A stretch of DNA of 64,000 bases from Acanthornis magna (Eukaryota > Chordata > Aves > Passeriformes > Acanthizidae): contig JAWUZG010000173.1 in assembly GCA_036785705.1 (NCBI GenBank), positions 2,279,001 through 2,343,000 of the forward strand, read 5' to 3'. The notes beneath the pieces are model-generated. The model saw only the letters and a list, made by a program, of their open reading frames with translations. It did no database searches and was not told where the DNA came from. Both the position numbers and the translations under genes were made by a program. Positions 12,601 to 23,165 of the stretch are shown piece by piece (position 1 is the stretch's first letter; the number at the start of each line of letters is the position of its first letter).

Positions 12601-13235
12601 ACACTGGGTTTATTCCTTATTTTTGTAATTTTTTTCCTTAGTTGTGTTTAATTTTCCATGCTAGGCTGTGCAGCAGGAGCTGGCAGATGGACTGCAGCTC
12701 TGCTCTGTACACCAGGTGGCCTCAGTGGTATGTGCTTCAGCCCCGAACATCTCAAGGTGCAACCATCGCTCCTGCCGATGCCCTTTTTGTTTGCAGAGAT
12801 CTGAGCACGCTTTACAGCACAGTGAAACAGAGCCAGAATCGTGCAACAGGAGAAAATATAGGAGATAAAAACACATGCACGGATGGGATTGATAACAGAA
12901 GGCATCTGTTAAACACACATAATGTTTATATGAAACAGCTCTGCAGACAATGAGCACTGCTGTGTTGTAGCTACCTGGAGGGACAGAGAGCTGTTACCCT
13001 CTTCTCTTAGAATAAAGTTCTTAAGAAATAAAACCCTCAGCCACAGGCAAGCATTTTGCATGTTGCCACATAGTGATTTATTCATTAAAGAGGAGATGGA
13101 GGAACCAACAGGTGACTGATAAACCCTCCGCATGGGAAACTGCAGAGGGTCTCAGTGGGAGGCTGATTGTTCCCATGGAGGGAAGCTACTGGTGATGGAA
13201 GCTACTCTCATTTCACTGAACTGATTTCATATGCA
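9620..13235. other. Unique non-coding sequence with unassigned frames
   Basis: Holds an A/T-rich low-complexity patch at 10918-10992 and an A/T run at 11175-11196. The longest frame is 178 codons on the minus strand (11716-12252), with no known domain and no supporting splice or promoter pattern. Frames at 12.64-12.96 kb are open on both strands together, which argues against any being real. No transposon is recognised. Confidence 0.45.
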
Positions 13236-13350
13236 CACAAAGCAGGAACACACTGATTAAATCTGCCAGCGACACGAAGTTAGAGGATACTATCAGTACA
13301 ATGGAAAATTGTGAGTCACAGAAACTTGGCAGGGCTCAGTCATACAAAAT
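13236..13350 (+). mobile_element. Degraded CR1-type ORF2 (reverse transcriptase) fragment
   Basis: The plus strand near 13255-13320 resembles the CR1 segment that encodes the FADDTKL part of the reverse-transcriptase active site. Here it reads roughly KSASDTKLEDTISTMENC, so the aspartate pair of the catalytic motif is lost. Boundaries are uncertain and the identification rests on this short match. Confidence 0.45.
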
Positions 13351-13947
13351 GTAGGTTGTCCACCCATGGTGGCAGTCATCTGACTAAAAGCAAATGTCTG
13401 TGGAGGAGTTACTCACCATGAATCCTCTTTACTGTTCACAGCGACAAAAGCACTTTACACATACTATCTGTGTCTTTTTAAAATAGGTGCCTAAGGTACA
13501 TTTAAAGGACTTTGCACTAAATGTAGCTATCACTCACTCTTGATGGTAAGGACTCCATAAGGAGTCTGGGTCAGCTGCAGATGCATGAACTGTGCTCATC
13601 TAGATGCTGCAAGATTAATCACGTTTGGCTTTAGAGGAGAATAATAAATTCTGTGTAAGATGGTGCCATCCACGGGGAGAGATAGAGGAAGGGCAGCTTG
13701 CTCTCCTCAAGCATGGAGACCTCTGATCTGATTTTCAAATTGGAAAACAAGTGAACAAACAAAAAAACAGAAGGTAAACTATGATCCTGTGAGTGTTCAG
13801 TCAATGTATTTCCTGTACTGAAAGTCTTGCTATGAGACAGAAATTAATAATTATTGAATTTCCACAGGGACAAAGTACAAAGGATGTCTGTGATGATGAC
13901 CAGGCAGTGACCATCACTTCAGACAGGACTGAGCTAGTTTGGCCAGA
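13351..13947. other. Unique non-coding sequence, nothing recognised
   Basis: Mixed sequence leading into the AAGGG array. No gene or repeat family is recognised. Confidence 0.55.
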
Positions 13948-14179
13948 GGGAAGGGAAGGGAAGGGAAGGGAAGGGAAGGGAAGGGAAGGGAAGGGAAGGG
14001 AAGGGAAGGGAAGGGAAGGGAAGGGAAGGGAAGGGAAGGGAAGGGAAGGGAAGGGAAGGGAAGGGAAGGGAAGGGAAGGGAAGGGAAGGGAAGGGAAGGG
14101 AAGGGAAGGGAAGGGAAGGGAAGGGAAGGGAAGGGAAGGGAAGGGAAGGGAAGGGAAGGGAAGGGAAGGGAAGGGAAGG
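13948..14179. repeat. (AAGGG)n pentanucleotide array, about 46 copies
   Basis: A perfect, uninterrupted pure-purine tract of 232 bases made of GGGAA units on the plus strand. Since five is not a multiple of three and the unit makes no stop codon, reading frames run through it on both strands and produce artefact proteins (GREGK or PSLPF repeats). Regular GGG runs spaced by AA fit the G-quadruplex pattern, and the pure-purine mirror symmetry allows triplex (H-DNA). Flawless repeats of this length are usually young and unstable. Confidence 0.99.
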
Positions 14180-14839
14180 CTGTGGGGTTTTCCAGATCCA
14201 GTCCAAAATTTCTTTAAGAAGGTTAGCCTTCAGCTTGTGAACTACCTCTTGCTTTCCTTGATATTTTTGAAACTAGAGCCATGTTTTCAATAATTTTTAT
14301 TGATCTGTCTCCCCACATACAATGCTAGCTGCATCTCTCCTCAGTATTGCTTCTTTCCCAGCCATGCCTACAGTGACCTGGTCAAGCAGTGTCCCAGACC
14401 CCAAGATTTCACATTCCCTGTAGGCTTTGCCAAGGATTGCAAAAGAACTCTGATTGCATGGGGATTAACCAGGCCCAATCTGGGCCAGAGGTCAGTGCCA
14501 CTCCTATAGCTTGACTTTTCTCCTCCTTTTTTCCCTTCCCTGTTTAGCCTTTCAAAAATAGGAGAGGAACTGGAACGCTGAGAAATCAGAGGAGCCATGA
14601 GGATTGCAACTGTTTGCCAGAATGGAGGGATACATGACTGGAGAGACAGAAAAATCACAGAGAAATCTGAGAGAGGGAGGGAATGAGGAATTAAGATGAT
14701 CAACACCTAGAATTAAACCATCAGTCAACAGAGATTAATTGCAATGGGAAGCAAGGCAGGGCTATGCAATACCTGATGTATTCTATTACAGCAGTGGGAA
14801 AACTCTACTTTCAGGAACTGCTTAGTGGCCAAATTACTC
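14180..14839. other. Unique non-coding sequence, nothing recognised
   Basis: Mixed sequence between the AAGGG array and a CR1 tail. Frames at 14.3-14.7 kb overlap on opposite strands and have no known domain. Confidence 0.5.
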
Positions 14840-15020
14840 AGGTTGCTCAGAGAAGCTGTGGCCACCCCATCCCTGGAAGTGTTCAAGGCCAGGGTGGACA
14901 GGGATTGGGGCAACCTGGGGTAGTGGAAGGTGTCCCTGCCCAAGGCAGGAGGTTTGGAGCAGGATGGACATTACTCGTCCCTTCCAATCCAAAGCATTTC
15001 ATGATTCCATGATTCTAAGT
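14840..15020 (+). mobile_element. CR1 LINE, short 3' end
   Basis: Plus-strand CR1 tail. It carries GTTGCTCAGAGAAGCTGTGG, ATCCCTGGAAGTGTTCAAGG and GTGGAAGGTGTCCCTGCCC, then CCTTCCAATCCAAAGCATTT and an ending ATGATTCCATGATTCTAAG that is the CR1 terminal repeat. About 180 bases remain, so it is strongly 5'-truncated. Open frames through it are not genes. Confidence 0.9.
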
Positions 15021-15504
15021 TGCTTAAAACATTTGAAACAATTGAAACTCCGTGTCCCTGGGTTTTGTAGACAAAGACCACAATCCTTCCTTCTACTTGA
15101 ACCCTTTGCATGTTTCCCAAAGCACGGCATGGCAGAGGACAGATGGACAGACTGCCTCAGGGCATCCCTCACTCACCCCTCACCTCTCATGGAGCACCAG
15201 CAAAGAGCAAGTGGTTGGCTTCCAACAGGACAAGGTTCAAGAAGAGTTTGGCAAAAGATGAAGTAATTGGATGTGTCTTACAAGAAAGCAGTGGGCGGTA
15301 GGAAAGGAAGGAAGTGTGGTTTGGAGGTGGCAGAGCTGCTCGTGGATGGTGGTGAGGCATTTGGGTGAGTTTAAGGTCAGACATGCAGTTCAAGACTTCG
15401 ACCAGAGACCACAGCAAAGGCCTGGTAAGGACATGGTGAGTCAGATGCTGGGCAGTGGGAGAAACATTTTTCATTGTTGTAAACCAAGACTGTTTTTTCC
15501 CTCC
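15021..15504. other. Unique non-coding sequence, nothing recognised
   Basis: Frames of 63-115 codons on both strands overlap here without a known domain. No repeat is recognised. Confidence 0.5.
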
Positions 15505-15815
15505 CACACTGCTTAATTGATCTCTGGAACTCACTACTATGAGGTATTACTGGGCATGCGATTTTGCAGAAGGGAGATATAGTTGGGAATACTCTGAGTT
15601 ATCTCACAGAGGATAGATGCATAATGGAAGTACAATATAACATAAACTCTCATACTTCAGGGTATACAATCATTACTGCTGACAGGTTTATATAGCAAAA
15701 TTAGCCCATAATTGCTCAAAGGGAATTCTTGTGTCTTCCTCTGAGGAACTCTTGGAGGAAGAATCTGGATTAAAAGCATTGCTAATTGTATCGAGCACAA
15801 CTCTTCCTATATCTA
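15505..15815 (+). mobile_element. Ancient CR1/L3-like LINE 3' end
   Basis: Plus-strand, heavily diverged. Matches, in order, the TCTGTGGAACTCCCTGCCAC-type segment (here TCTCTGGAACTCACTACTAT), the CTCATGCTTCAGGGCATAA-type segment (here CTCATACTTCAGGGTATACA), and the CCATAATTGCCC then CACCTTCCTCTGA-type segment (here GTGTCTTCCTCTGAGGAACT). This order is typical of an old CR1 type also common in turtles. Comparison is from memory. Confidence 0.7.
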
Positions 15816-16172
15816 AGCAAATCTTTTCCATTTCTGACTCATATGATATGGAAAAAAATTCATATCTCCTTCAGGTTACATAAATTTCAATAAGAACAGA
15901 AGTTTAATTTCTATGAATGGGATTCCTGGGAAAAGCAGCGAGATCCAAACAAAAGCAGTTCATGAGCTCTTTTGCAGGGCTGTCCTACCTGCAGGCATCT
16001 AATGGAAGGGCAATTGTTGATAGTCAATGGACATCTCCCATAAAATCAGTGCCTTAATTGCAGAGTCCCCTGAGACTTCTTCCACTGAGGTCCTTTTTCC
16101 TTTGTACCATGTGCCCAGATCTACAGAAGACAGAAGTGTTTTTTCCTCCTTTTTTTCTTTTAAAATTTTTTT
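15816..16172. other. Unique non-coding sequence, nothing recognised
   Basis: AT-rich sequence. It may include a few more bases of the upstream ancient LINE. Confidence 0.5.
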
Positions 16173-16198
16173 AAAATTTAAATTTAAATTTAAATTTT
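16173..16198. repeat. (AAATTT)n self-complementary tract
   Basis: About four AAATTT units, preceded by a T-rich and TTTTAAAATTTTTTT segment from 16151. Each unit is its own reverse complement, so the tract can fold into a hairpin or cruciform and can melt easily. It is short enough to have arisen by slippage. Confidence 0.9.
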
Positions 16199-18025
16199 AT
16201 TTGGAAATCTATAATTAAAGGCTATAAATCCCAGCATGCAAGTTAATGTTCAGGGTTAGAGGCTGATACATCTCAAGGTTCACAGGGCATCCAATTTCCC
16301 TGGGGGTGTCCAATAGATGCTACTAAGTGACTTTGGTGCTTGGGTTTTTAGGGGCCTCAGGGTGGTACAGATTCATGGCAAAGATGAAGTGAACCACATC
16401 TGGTTAGCCTGTGGGATTCCTATGGTTTAAGGAAAGAAAGTAGGCTCTTGAGACCTCAGCTGGTGTCTTGGACGAGAGATCCTGAATTCTGTGGCTGTGC
16501 CAGTTAATAGAGTGAAATGTCTGAAGAGGAAAAGAATAATTATTCTTCAGGATGGTAGGAACATATGATGAAATTCCCCATCCTCTGATAAACATATCTA
16601 CAAGCAAGTGATCAAATTGAAATACTTTTGGTTCATAAGCAGCTAATCTGCAAAGAAATCTCTCCCCTGTTCCTCCCATTGCCTTCACAACATTATTTTC
16701 ATTTCTATCTAGATTTGTTTGCTTGTTAGTCTGTGGCCTCCCCCTAAGGATGTAACTGCAGATGGATGAATTATTTTATTTTATTAAATATTATTCTTGG
16801 CTTTTTGGAGATGTTTTTTGTTTTGCTTTAATGATTATTCCTTCTGGTGTTATTTCAGTTTTCAATTACAACTTGTGTGTGTATGTGTCTGGTACACTAC
16901 CATTTTGTAAATGGATGTATGCACTTATTGTTAATTGATTCCCCAAATAAACCCAAATGCTTGCATTGAAATAATGTATTATATTTCTTGCATGCCACTG
17001 AGCTGGATGGCTTCCAGTTTGGCACCTACTGCTGCTCTGGAGATGGACATTTTTCTCTCCCTCCCATTGCCCCTGGAGTGAACAGAGATGATGTTATGTC
17101 AATTTTCTCCGCAGACTTCATATCATCGGTTGATGTCTCTGGATAAAGGCGGCCAAAGTTGCACCTCTAAGTGTGTATTTAGCTATCCAGACAGACAGCT
17201 GCTTTAAAAAAATACCCAACAAAACACTGAACTCTCAGCAACCCACACAGGCTTCAGTGAGGGTTTTCTTCCCTGAAGTCAGGCCGTTATGAAGGGTATT
17301 TTTCAAAACCAGCCCTTGTTGGCCTACATCTGCTCCTACCAAAACCACTGTCTGCTTGAGAGTTATAGCAGAAATGAGAATTAATCCACAATTGGTCCTT
17401 TGGCGAGTTTTTGCAATGCAACTTTTTTTTCCAGGCTTTATCTAGAAAACACAGTTGAAGTCCCTGATGGCGGGACTGTGCACTTCAGCAGGTTTCAGTA
17501 GGTCATCTAGTCCCTCTTTGTGCCAAAAAAGAAAGATAATACCCTTTCAACTTTGATTCATCCCACATATTACAAACATCTATCTTAGGAGTAGATGAAT
17601 CATTTCCTGGAGGTGCTTCTCTCTCTCTCTCTGTGCCTTCTATCCATTCAGGAAACCTACAAAAGAGCTGAAGCAAGACTATAAATTGTAGATAGTTAAA
17701 ATGGGGGGAGATGAATCCCACTGTGCACCAGGAATCAATGACTCTTGATTTATTGAATTCTGACTTTCAAATGTTGTCAGCAGTTCTGTTTTGACAGTTT
17801 GGAATTTTATACTGCTAACTATTTCCTGCAGTTTTTAAGAACCCTCCCTCCGAAAATATTAAGCTGGTCCATTGTGCTATTATGGAAATCTGTGATGGGA
17901 ATTAGTTGGACAATCAAAGCAAATTAATGTTGTTTTAAACAGTGAGAGGTTTCACGTTTGGTCTTCAGCTGCCAGAATAAGTTAAGTTTCCCACAAGAAA
18001 TAAAAGCACTTGTACCTGTTAGAGA
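16199..18025. other. Mostly unique non-coding sequence
   Basis: A 3'-UTR-like AT-rich patch with AATAAA at 16946-16951 lies here. A short (CT)n run is at 17619-17634. Around 17495-17520, GTAGGTCATCTAGTCCCTCT resembles the start of a minus-strand old CR1, but too little is left to call it. No gene is recognised. Confidence 0.5.
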
Positions 18026-18476
18026 TAAGTCCAGAGGCCATGGAGGTGCTCCAGGGCTGGAGCCCCTCTGCTCTGGAGCCAGGCTGGCAGAGCTGGGGCT
18101 GTTCCCCTGCACAAGAGAAGGCTCCAGGGAGAGCTCCGAGCCCCTGGCAGGGCCTGAAGGGCTCCAGGAGAGCTGCAGAGGGACTGGGGACAAGGCATGG
18201 AGGGACAGCACACAGGCAATGGCTTCCCAGTGCCCGAGGGCAGGGACAGATGGGATCTTGGGAATTAGGAATTGCTGGCTGTGAGGGTGGGCAGGCCCTG
18301 GCACAGGTGCCCAGAGCAGCTGTGGCTGCCCCTGGATCCCTGGCAGTGTCCAAGACCAGGTTGAATGGGGCTTGGAGCAATCAGGGATAGTGGAAGGTGT
18401 CCCTGTCCATGGCAGGGGGTGGAATTGGATGATTTTTAAGGTCTCTTCTAACCCAAACCATTCTATGACTCTATAA
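18026..18476 (+). mobile_element. CR1 LINE 3' end, GC-rich young type (copy A of inverted pair)
   Basis: Plus-strand 3' end of about 450 bases. It starts near CCAGAGGCCATGGAGGTGCT, passes through GGAGCCCCTCTGCTCTGGAG and TGGAAGGTGTCCCTGTCCATGG, and ends with CCATTCTATGACTCTATAA. Its inner 265 bases are nearly identical in inverted orientation to the copy at 23166-23566, while its terminal part differs much more. Open frames of 66-132 codons on both strands derive from the repeat. It is a dead copy with no ORF2. Confidence 0.95.
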
Positions 18477-18739
18477 GGGAGGATATAAGATTATATCCTC
18501 TCTGCTGACCCTGAGAGGATAGCTTAAATGCAAAGCCCACAGTTGGATCAAGCCCTTGGTAAAATACCTCCAAAGGAAAGAAAGCAGAAGCTGGGGAGTA
18601 AATAGATCAAACCAGCCAAGGCATTAATGTCCAGGGGTCACCTGTGCTGAGAAACCTGAGCTAGCTCCCACCATGGAGCACTTCTCACCTGAACAGCTCC
18701 TGCCATGCTGAGGCAACAGCTGAGGTCCTGGAAGAACAG
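18477..18739. other. Unique non-coding sequence
   Basis: No repeat or exon is recognised between the CR1 copy and the TAATTA-bearing block. Confidence 0.5.
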
Positions 18740-18860
18740 CTGGGCCGTGGCCTGGGCTGAGCAGCCTGCTAATTACACTGGCCTTTCAGCAGGATTAATT
18801 ATCGCTGAGTTGATAAAGCACAAATGCTTTTGGCTGCAGTGCTGGCTTGGTTGGGACCTC
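18740..18860. promoter_or_regulatory. Possible conserved element with TAATTA sites
   Basis: TAATTA occurs at 18770-18775 and ATTAATTA at 18794-18801, within a non-repetitive block of balanced composition. TAATTA is the core that many homeodomain proteins bind. The two sites are about 25 bases apart. Function is an inference from motif content only; such sites also occur by chance in AT-rich DNA. Confidence 0.2.
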
Positions 18861-19821
18861 TGAGTGGTGCTGTGTTATATATTGCAGTCAAAGCCACAGG
18901 CATTGAGGAAGATGTTTTGATGGTGATTGTAAAATAATGTGTGTTAATGACAATGGCTAAAGAACTGGAAGGGAATATGAAAAGCACATGTAGCAGCCTG
19001 CTGAAAATAAACCACTCATCTCTATGAAGTTCTTCCTGGTTTAGCAAGTGTTTTTAACCTGTAATAATGTCCCCAAAGAAGGTGAGAAGCCCTGGAGTGA
19101 TTTAAAAGCTGTTAGTCCTTCACATCAAAGTACAGCACAACATCCAAAGATTATTGAGCCTTAATATAAAGAGCTATTCTGTGTTACCTGGTTATCTACT
19201 GCCAAAGTTGAAACCAACATCTTGTCATCTTCTGGGTGAGCATGGTAATGTGAATTGGAGACACATAAACAATAAAACACAGAGGGTCGTACAAGGAATT
19301 GACAAAGGAGGTAATTTATCTTACTCCAGTATTGATCATTCCTCAGCCACAAAATACAATACAGAAATGTCAGGCATTCTGGTGTTGCTCAGTGCGACCA
19401 AGTTTTGTGATGTGATCATGTGCAGGGATCATCTGAATTATGCTTTCTCAGCCATCCATTACCCTCCAATCCTGTCTCCAAAAGAAATTTAGGAGAAATC
19501 ATTCCCAAATGTTGCAGCTAGGGGTTTAACATGTGAAAAATCTCTACCCAAAAACACATGAAAAATCTCTTCCTAATTCCTGCGCATATATGTTAGTGAC
19601 ACTACTTATACAATATGGTGAGATTAACCTAATTTGAGTTGTGCTTTTCTTTATATCTCTTTTTTATTCAGTGGCTGACATGCATTGAAACATAAAGTCA
19701 ATCAAAAGAGAAGAAAAAAATAGAAAACCTTTGTAGCGACTATTTTCGCAGGGAGGGTACCTATGTGCTTGGCTGATTTGAGCTCATCCTCATAGACTGC
19801 AGATGGGTGAGTTCAGTATTT
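18861..19821. other. Unique non-coding sequence
   Basis: A minor spaced duplication of GAAAAATCTCT is present near 19534-19570. A 112-codon frame at 19154-19492 has no recognisable domain. No transposon is identified. Confidence 0.5.
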
Positions 19822-20105
19822 TCATTACAGAATGCTTGAATGTTTTGCATTGGAAGGGACCTCAAAGCCCATCTCTTTCCACCCCCTGCCATGGGCAGGG
19901 ACACCTTCTACTATCCCAGGCTGCTCCAAGCCCCATCCAACGTGGCCTTGGACACATCCAGGGATCCAAGAGCAGCCACAGATTCTCTGGACAAAGTGTG
20001 CCAGGGCCTCCCCACCCTCACAACCAGGAATTCCTCCCCAATATCCCATATATCTGTCCGTCTGGCAGTGGGAAGTCATTTCCCCCTGTCCTGTTGCTAT
20101 CTGCC
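19822..20105 (-). mobile_element. CR1 LINE, 5'-truncated 3' end
   Basis: Minus-strand CR1 tail. Starts near GCATTGGAAGGGACCTCAAA and continues through CCATGGGCAGGGACACC, TATCCCAGGCTGCTCCAAGC, and GTGCCAGGGCCTCCCCACCC to the TGGCAGTGGGAAG segment. The repeat match fades near 20105. Thirteen-base imperfect direct repeats flank it at a distance (19742-19754 and 20119-20131). Frames of 90-178 codons across it are artefacts. Confidence 0.92.
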
Positions 20106-21344
20106 CATGTGAAAAGCCATTCTCGCAGGGATAGTTTTGCAGCGACTTTGGGAGTTTCTGGCCATGTGTGCACAATGAGGTGTCAAGATCCACCCTGCTG
20201 CCCTTCCCTTGCTCCTGGCTCCCATGAGCCAGGCCCAAGTGGCCAAAATAGCCCCTGCCCTAAAGCCAGCGCATGTCCCAGCAGTGCTGGCTGGACAATG
20301 CATGGCCGTCTGCAGAGGCTGGCAGCTGGCAGACCTTAAGAAATCCCCCAGAATTTATTCTAATGTCCATATTTGACACCAATATAAGTAACCTGGTGCA
20401 AAAAACCACTAATGCAGAGCTCTACTTAATTTCTTATTTGGCAGACACAAGCATTTGCTATATGCCAGTTGCAAGGACATTTTTGCAGCCAGACATTTTG
20501 CATCCTTTTGAATACTTGTAAAGGTCATATTGGTCTTGGCTACTCATTTATTTCCTTTCTCTCATTGAATTTTTAACAATGACAGGCGTTCATCCAAAGC
20601 TCTGGGCTCCTCTACACTGCATTAAAATTCACAATGTGATTTGCTTTCAGTAAATATATTCAAATGAGCTGCCTTCAAAACCATAAATGACTCACCATAC
20701 AATCAATCATAATTGCAGGACCCTGAATTTCTCCTCTACATGTTGTCCTTTAGTGCCCAGAAGAAACACATGATGTAACTGTTACCAGAAACTGGTTGTG
20801 GAAAAGAAATTTGATGTGATCATTTTTATTCTCTAAGGAAAACTTGGTAAGTTAAATACAGGACCAGTTTTGGCTGGAAAATGAGACAGATACATGTAAA
20901 TTTTATATTACCACTCAGAGCTCTGAGTTCCTGTACTTAAGAAAACTTATCTCTCTAATCAATTATTAAGTTTCAAAATGGAACACATGCTTCTCTCTTA
21001 GTTTCCCATGAACCTCTCTGACAATTTTAAACATACACATTCACATGCAGAAAGTCTGCTTGTTAAAACAATACACGGTCAAAGCTTCTAGCCAGGTAAA
21101 AATGATCAAGGCATCCTCTTACAGAATATAGAGTTTAATGCCAGGAAAATAAAGCAAAATAAGTGCCTAACTAAAAATTATCCAAAAGATTTTTAATTTT
21201 AATCTCATTTCCCCCACAACTATGTGCAGTAACAAAAAAATACGAAAAAGAAAATACGAAGAATCTAATTAGTCCTTATAGATAACCGTGGGACTACTGC
21301 CTTCCCCTGTGCCCTTGATAAGGTCAGAAACAGGTTTATCACTA
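20106..21344. other. Unique non-coding sequence, GC-rich start then AT-rich
   Basis: The first 230 bases (to about 20340) are GC-rich and not matched to any repeat I know. They may be an unrecognised 5' part of the adjoining CR1 or an older insertion. The rest is AT-rich with no recognised feature. Confidence 0.45.
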
Positions 21345-21625
21345 AATCACAGATATAAGAGTTAGAAGAGATCTATTAGGAAATCCTCTTCTCTTTGTAA
21401 GTGTAGAATTATTCCTTCCAACCTACTTTCTGAGGCTCTGTCTGGTCAAACATTTAAAGTCTCAAAACAGTGAGGCTCCAGTCACTTCCCTTGAGAGATG
21501 ACTTTATTACCTAGCAGATCTCAGTGTGAGGGACTGAGTTCCAAACTAAATTTTACTTTTCATGTTGCTATAGAGTTACTCTGTCTCAGCAATGACTGCC
21601 TTAAACCCTGTGCCCTTTATCGTGT
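21345..21625 (-). mobile_element. Ancient CR1-like LINE 3' end
   Basis: Minus-strand remnant. It opens with TCACAGATATAAGAGTTAGA then AGAGATCTATTAGGAAATCC, like the old CR1 ATCATAGATT...GGCCAGAAGGGATC terminus. It continues with CTGGTCAAACATTTAAAGTC (old CTGTCTAACCTGTTCTTAAA) and CAGTGAGGCTCCAGTCACTT (old GATGGAGATTCCACAACCTC). The order of segments supports the call better than any one of them. Strongly diverged. Confidence 0.65.
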
Positions 21626-23165
21626 GATAAATCCATCCTGTGTTCATGCAGCTTTGAACCGAGAGTTCGGATCCTGGTTTACTGACTTTGCTTTTTGAAT
21701 CCATACTCTTTCCCTCAAGGACGATTTAAGTTACTCTCAGCATTATTTAACCTACTGGTGCTTGATGGATATATTCTATGAAATGGTTAAATTCCCAAAA
21801 GCCAACAGCGTTCCTCTGCAGCAAAGCTTACAAGAAACAGGCAAAAAATGTTGTTAAGAGTGAAGAAATATGGGGAGATTGTATCTGTAGATCTCAGATG
21901 TAGATATCCCTAAAGATAAAATAAACAAGTTCAATGCACATCAGCTTCCCCTCTGCCTGTCTCATGCATTGCTTGTCTTCTTTGGGTCTCATCCAAAGAC
22001 CTCTGAACCGAATGGAAAACTTTCACTGACTTCAATAAGATTTGGGTCAACCCCTTAAGGGCTGTGATTTTGTCTTCCCAAAGTGTGTGGCCATGATTCA
22101 GTGGGATACTCCAGCACACAGCTGCCTCCACTCTTGGAGTTATCTCAGGGCTTTTGGTGAGGTTTTTCATACACTGAATAAGAATGTGCTTAACCAGGCT
22201 GTTGATTCTTCATATTTAATACAGAGAGGGCCCTACGGAATGCCAAACATCATAATTTTAATATTACGTATTTTATCTCTATCAGATGTATTGAAGATGC
22301 GTTTTACATGGCAGTAATTCAAAACACTAAGCCAATTACTCTGCTGGTAACATCTTGTGTATTTACACTGCTCAAAAATGTGTCTTGTGGCTTTATAACA
22401 GCTTGCTAATACAAGCTTCTTTCACTAACCTGTCTCAGAACATCAAACAAAAGCAAAATCAAATAGAAATGTAAACTTCATAGCCTATGATATATGTGGA
22501 TTATATCCAGTGAAAACATTTTTGATAGAACAATTTTGTGTTTAAAATGAAGGCTGATTGAAGCTGGAATATTTTGTAGGAACACAACTATTTCAATGAC
22601 ATTTTTTATGGGAAAAATGTCTCGGCAAATTGCTTTGATTTTCTTATTTGTGTCACTAACGTAGAAATTATTTGTTTTGAGAAAAGAAAAAATGCATTTT
22701 CGAATTTACCACACTGTTTTGTCTTGATGTATAGCAATTACTGAATTCATGATGTAGTTTAATATAGTGTATTATATTCAATATTTCATTGCAGTGCTTT
22801 TCAAAATTGCAACGAGGCATTTCTACTTTTCCAAAGTAGTACATCTACAATTCTCCACGAGACTTTCAAAATTTCTGTTCCCTGAAAGTTTATCTCTAAG
22901 TTTTTCCAATTTTTGACTCTAGTTCAATATACAAACATAATTTTAGCATGTTCACAGCCCTCACAAAAGCTTGAATTTCTGGGCACTTGTATTACCAGCT
23001 CAATCATATGTATTTGCAGATTGAAACGACTACAGATAAAGCCAACTACAGTCAAATTTGTGCATGTGAGGTCCAGATTCTCAGGCATGTCCTGTTGTAA
23101 TCTGAACCAACGCTTTCCTTCCTCACGTACATCCTCATCACTGATTCTGAAACCACAGTTTCAGT
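21626..23165. other. Unique AT-rich non-coding sequence
   Basis: No exon or repeat is recognised. Sequence near 22600-22700 has the even texture of conserved DNA but nothing specific supports a call. Confidence 0.5.

Noticed and set aside
13793..14293. 166-codon frame with GREGK repeats
   Set aside because: It reads through the AAGGG array, which has no stop in any frame. Flanking codons show no domain.
17495..17525. GTAGGTCATCTAGTCCCTCT, like the start of a minus-strand old CR1
   Set aside because: Only about 20 bases match and the sequence beyond does not follow the CR1 order.
19803..20339. 178-codon frame
   Set aside because: Mostly inside the CR1 tail at 19822-20105.
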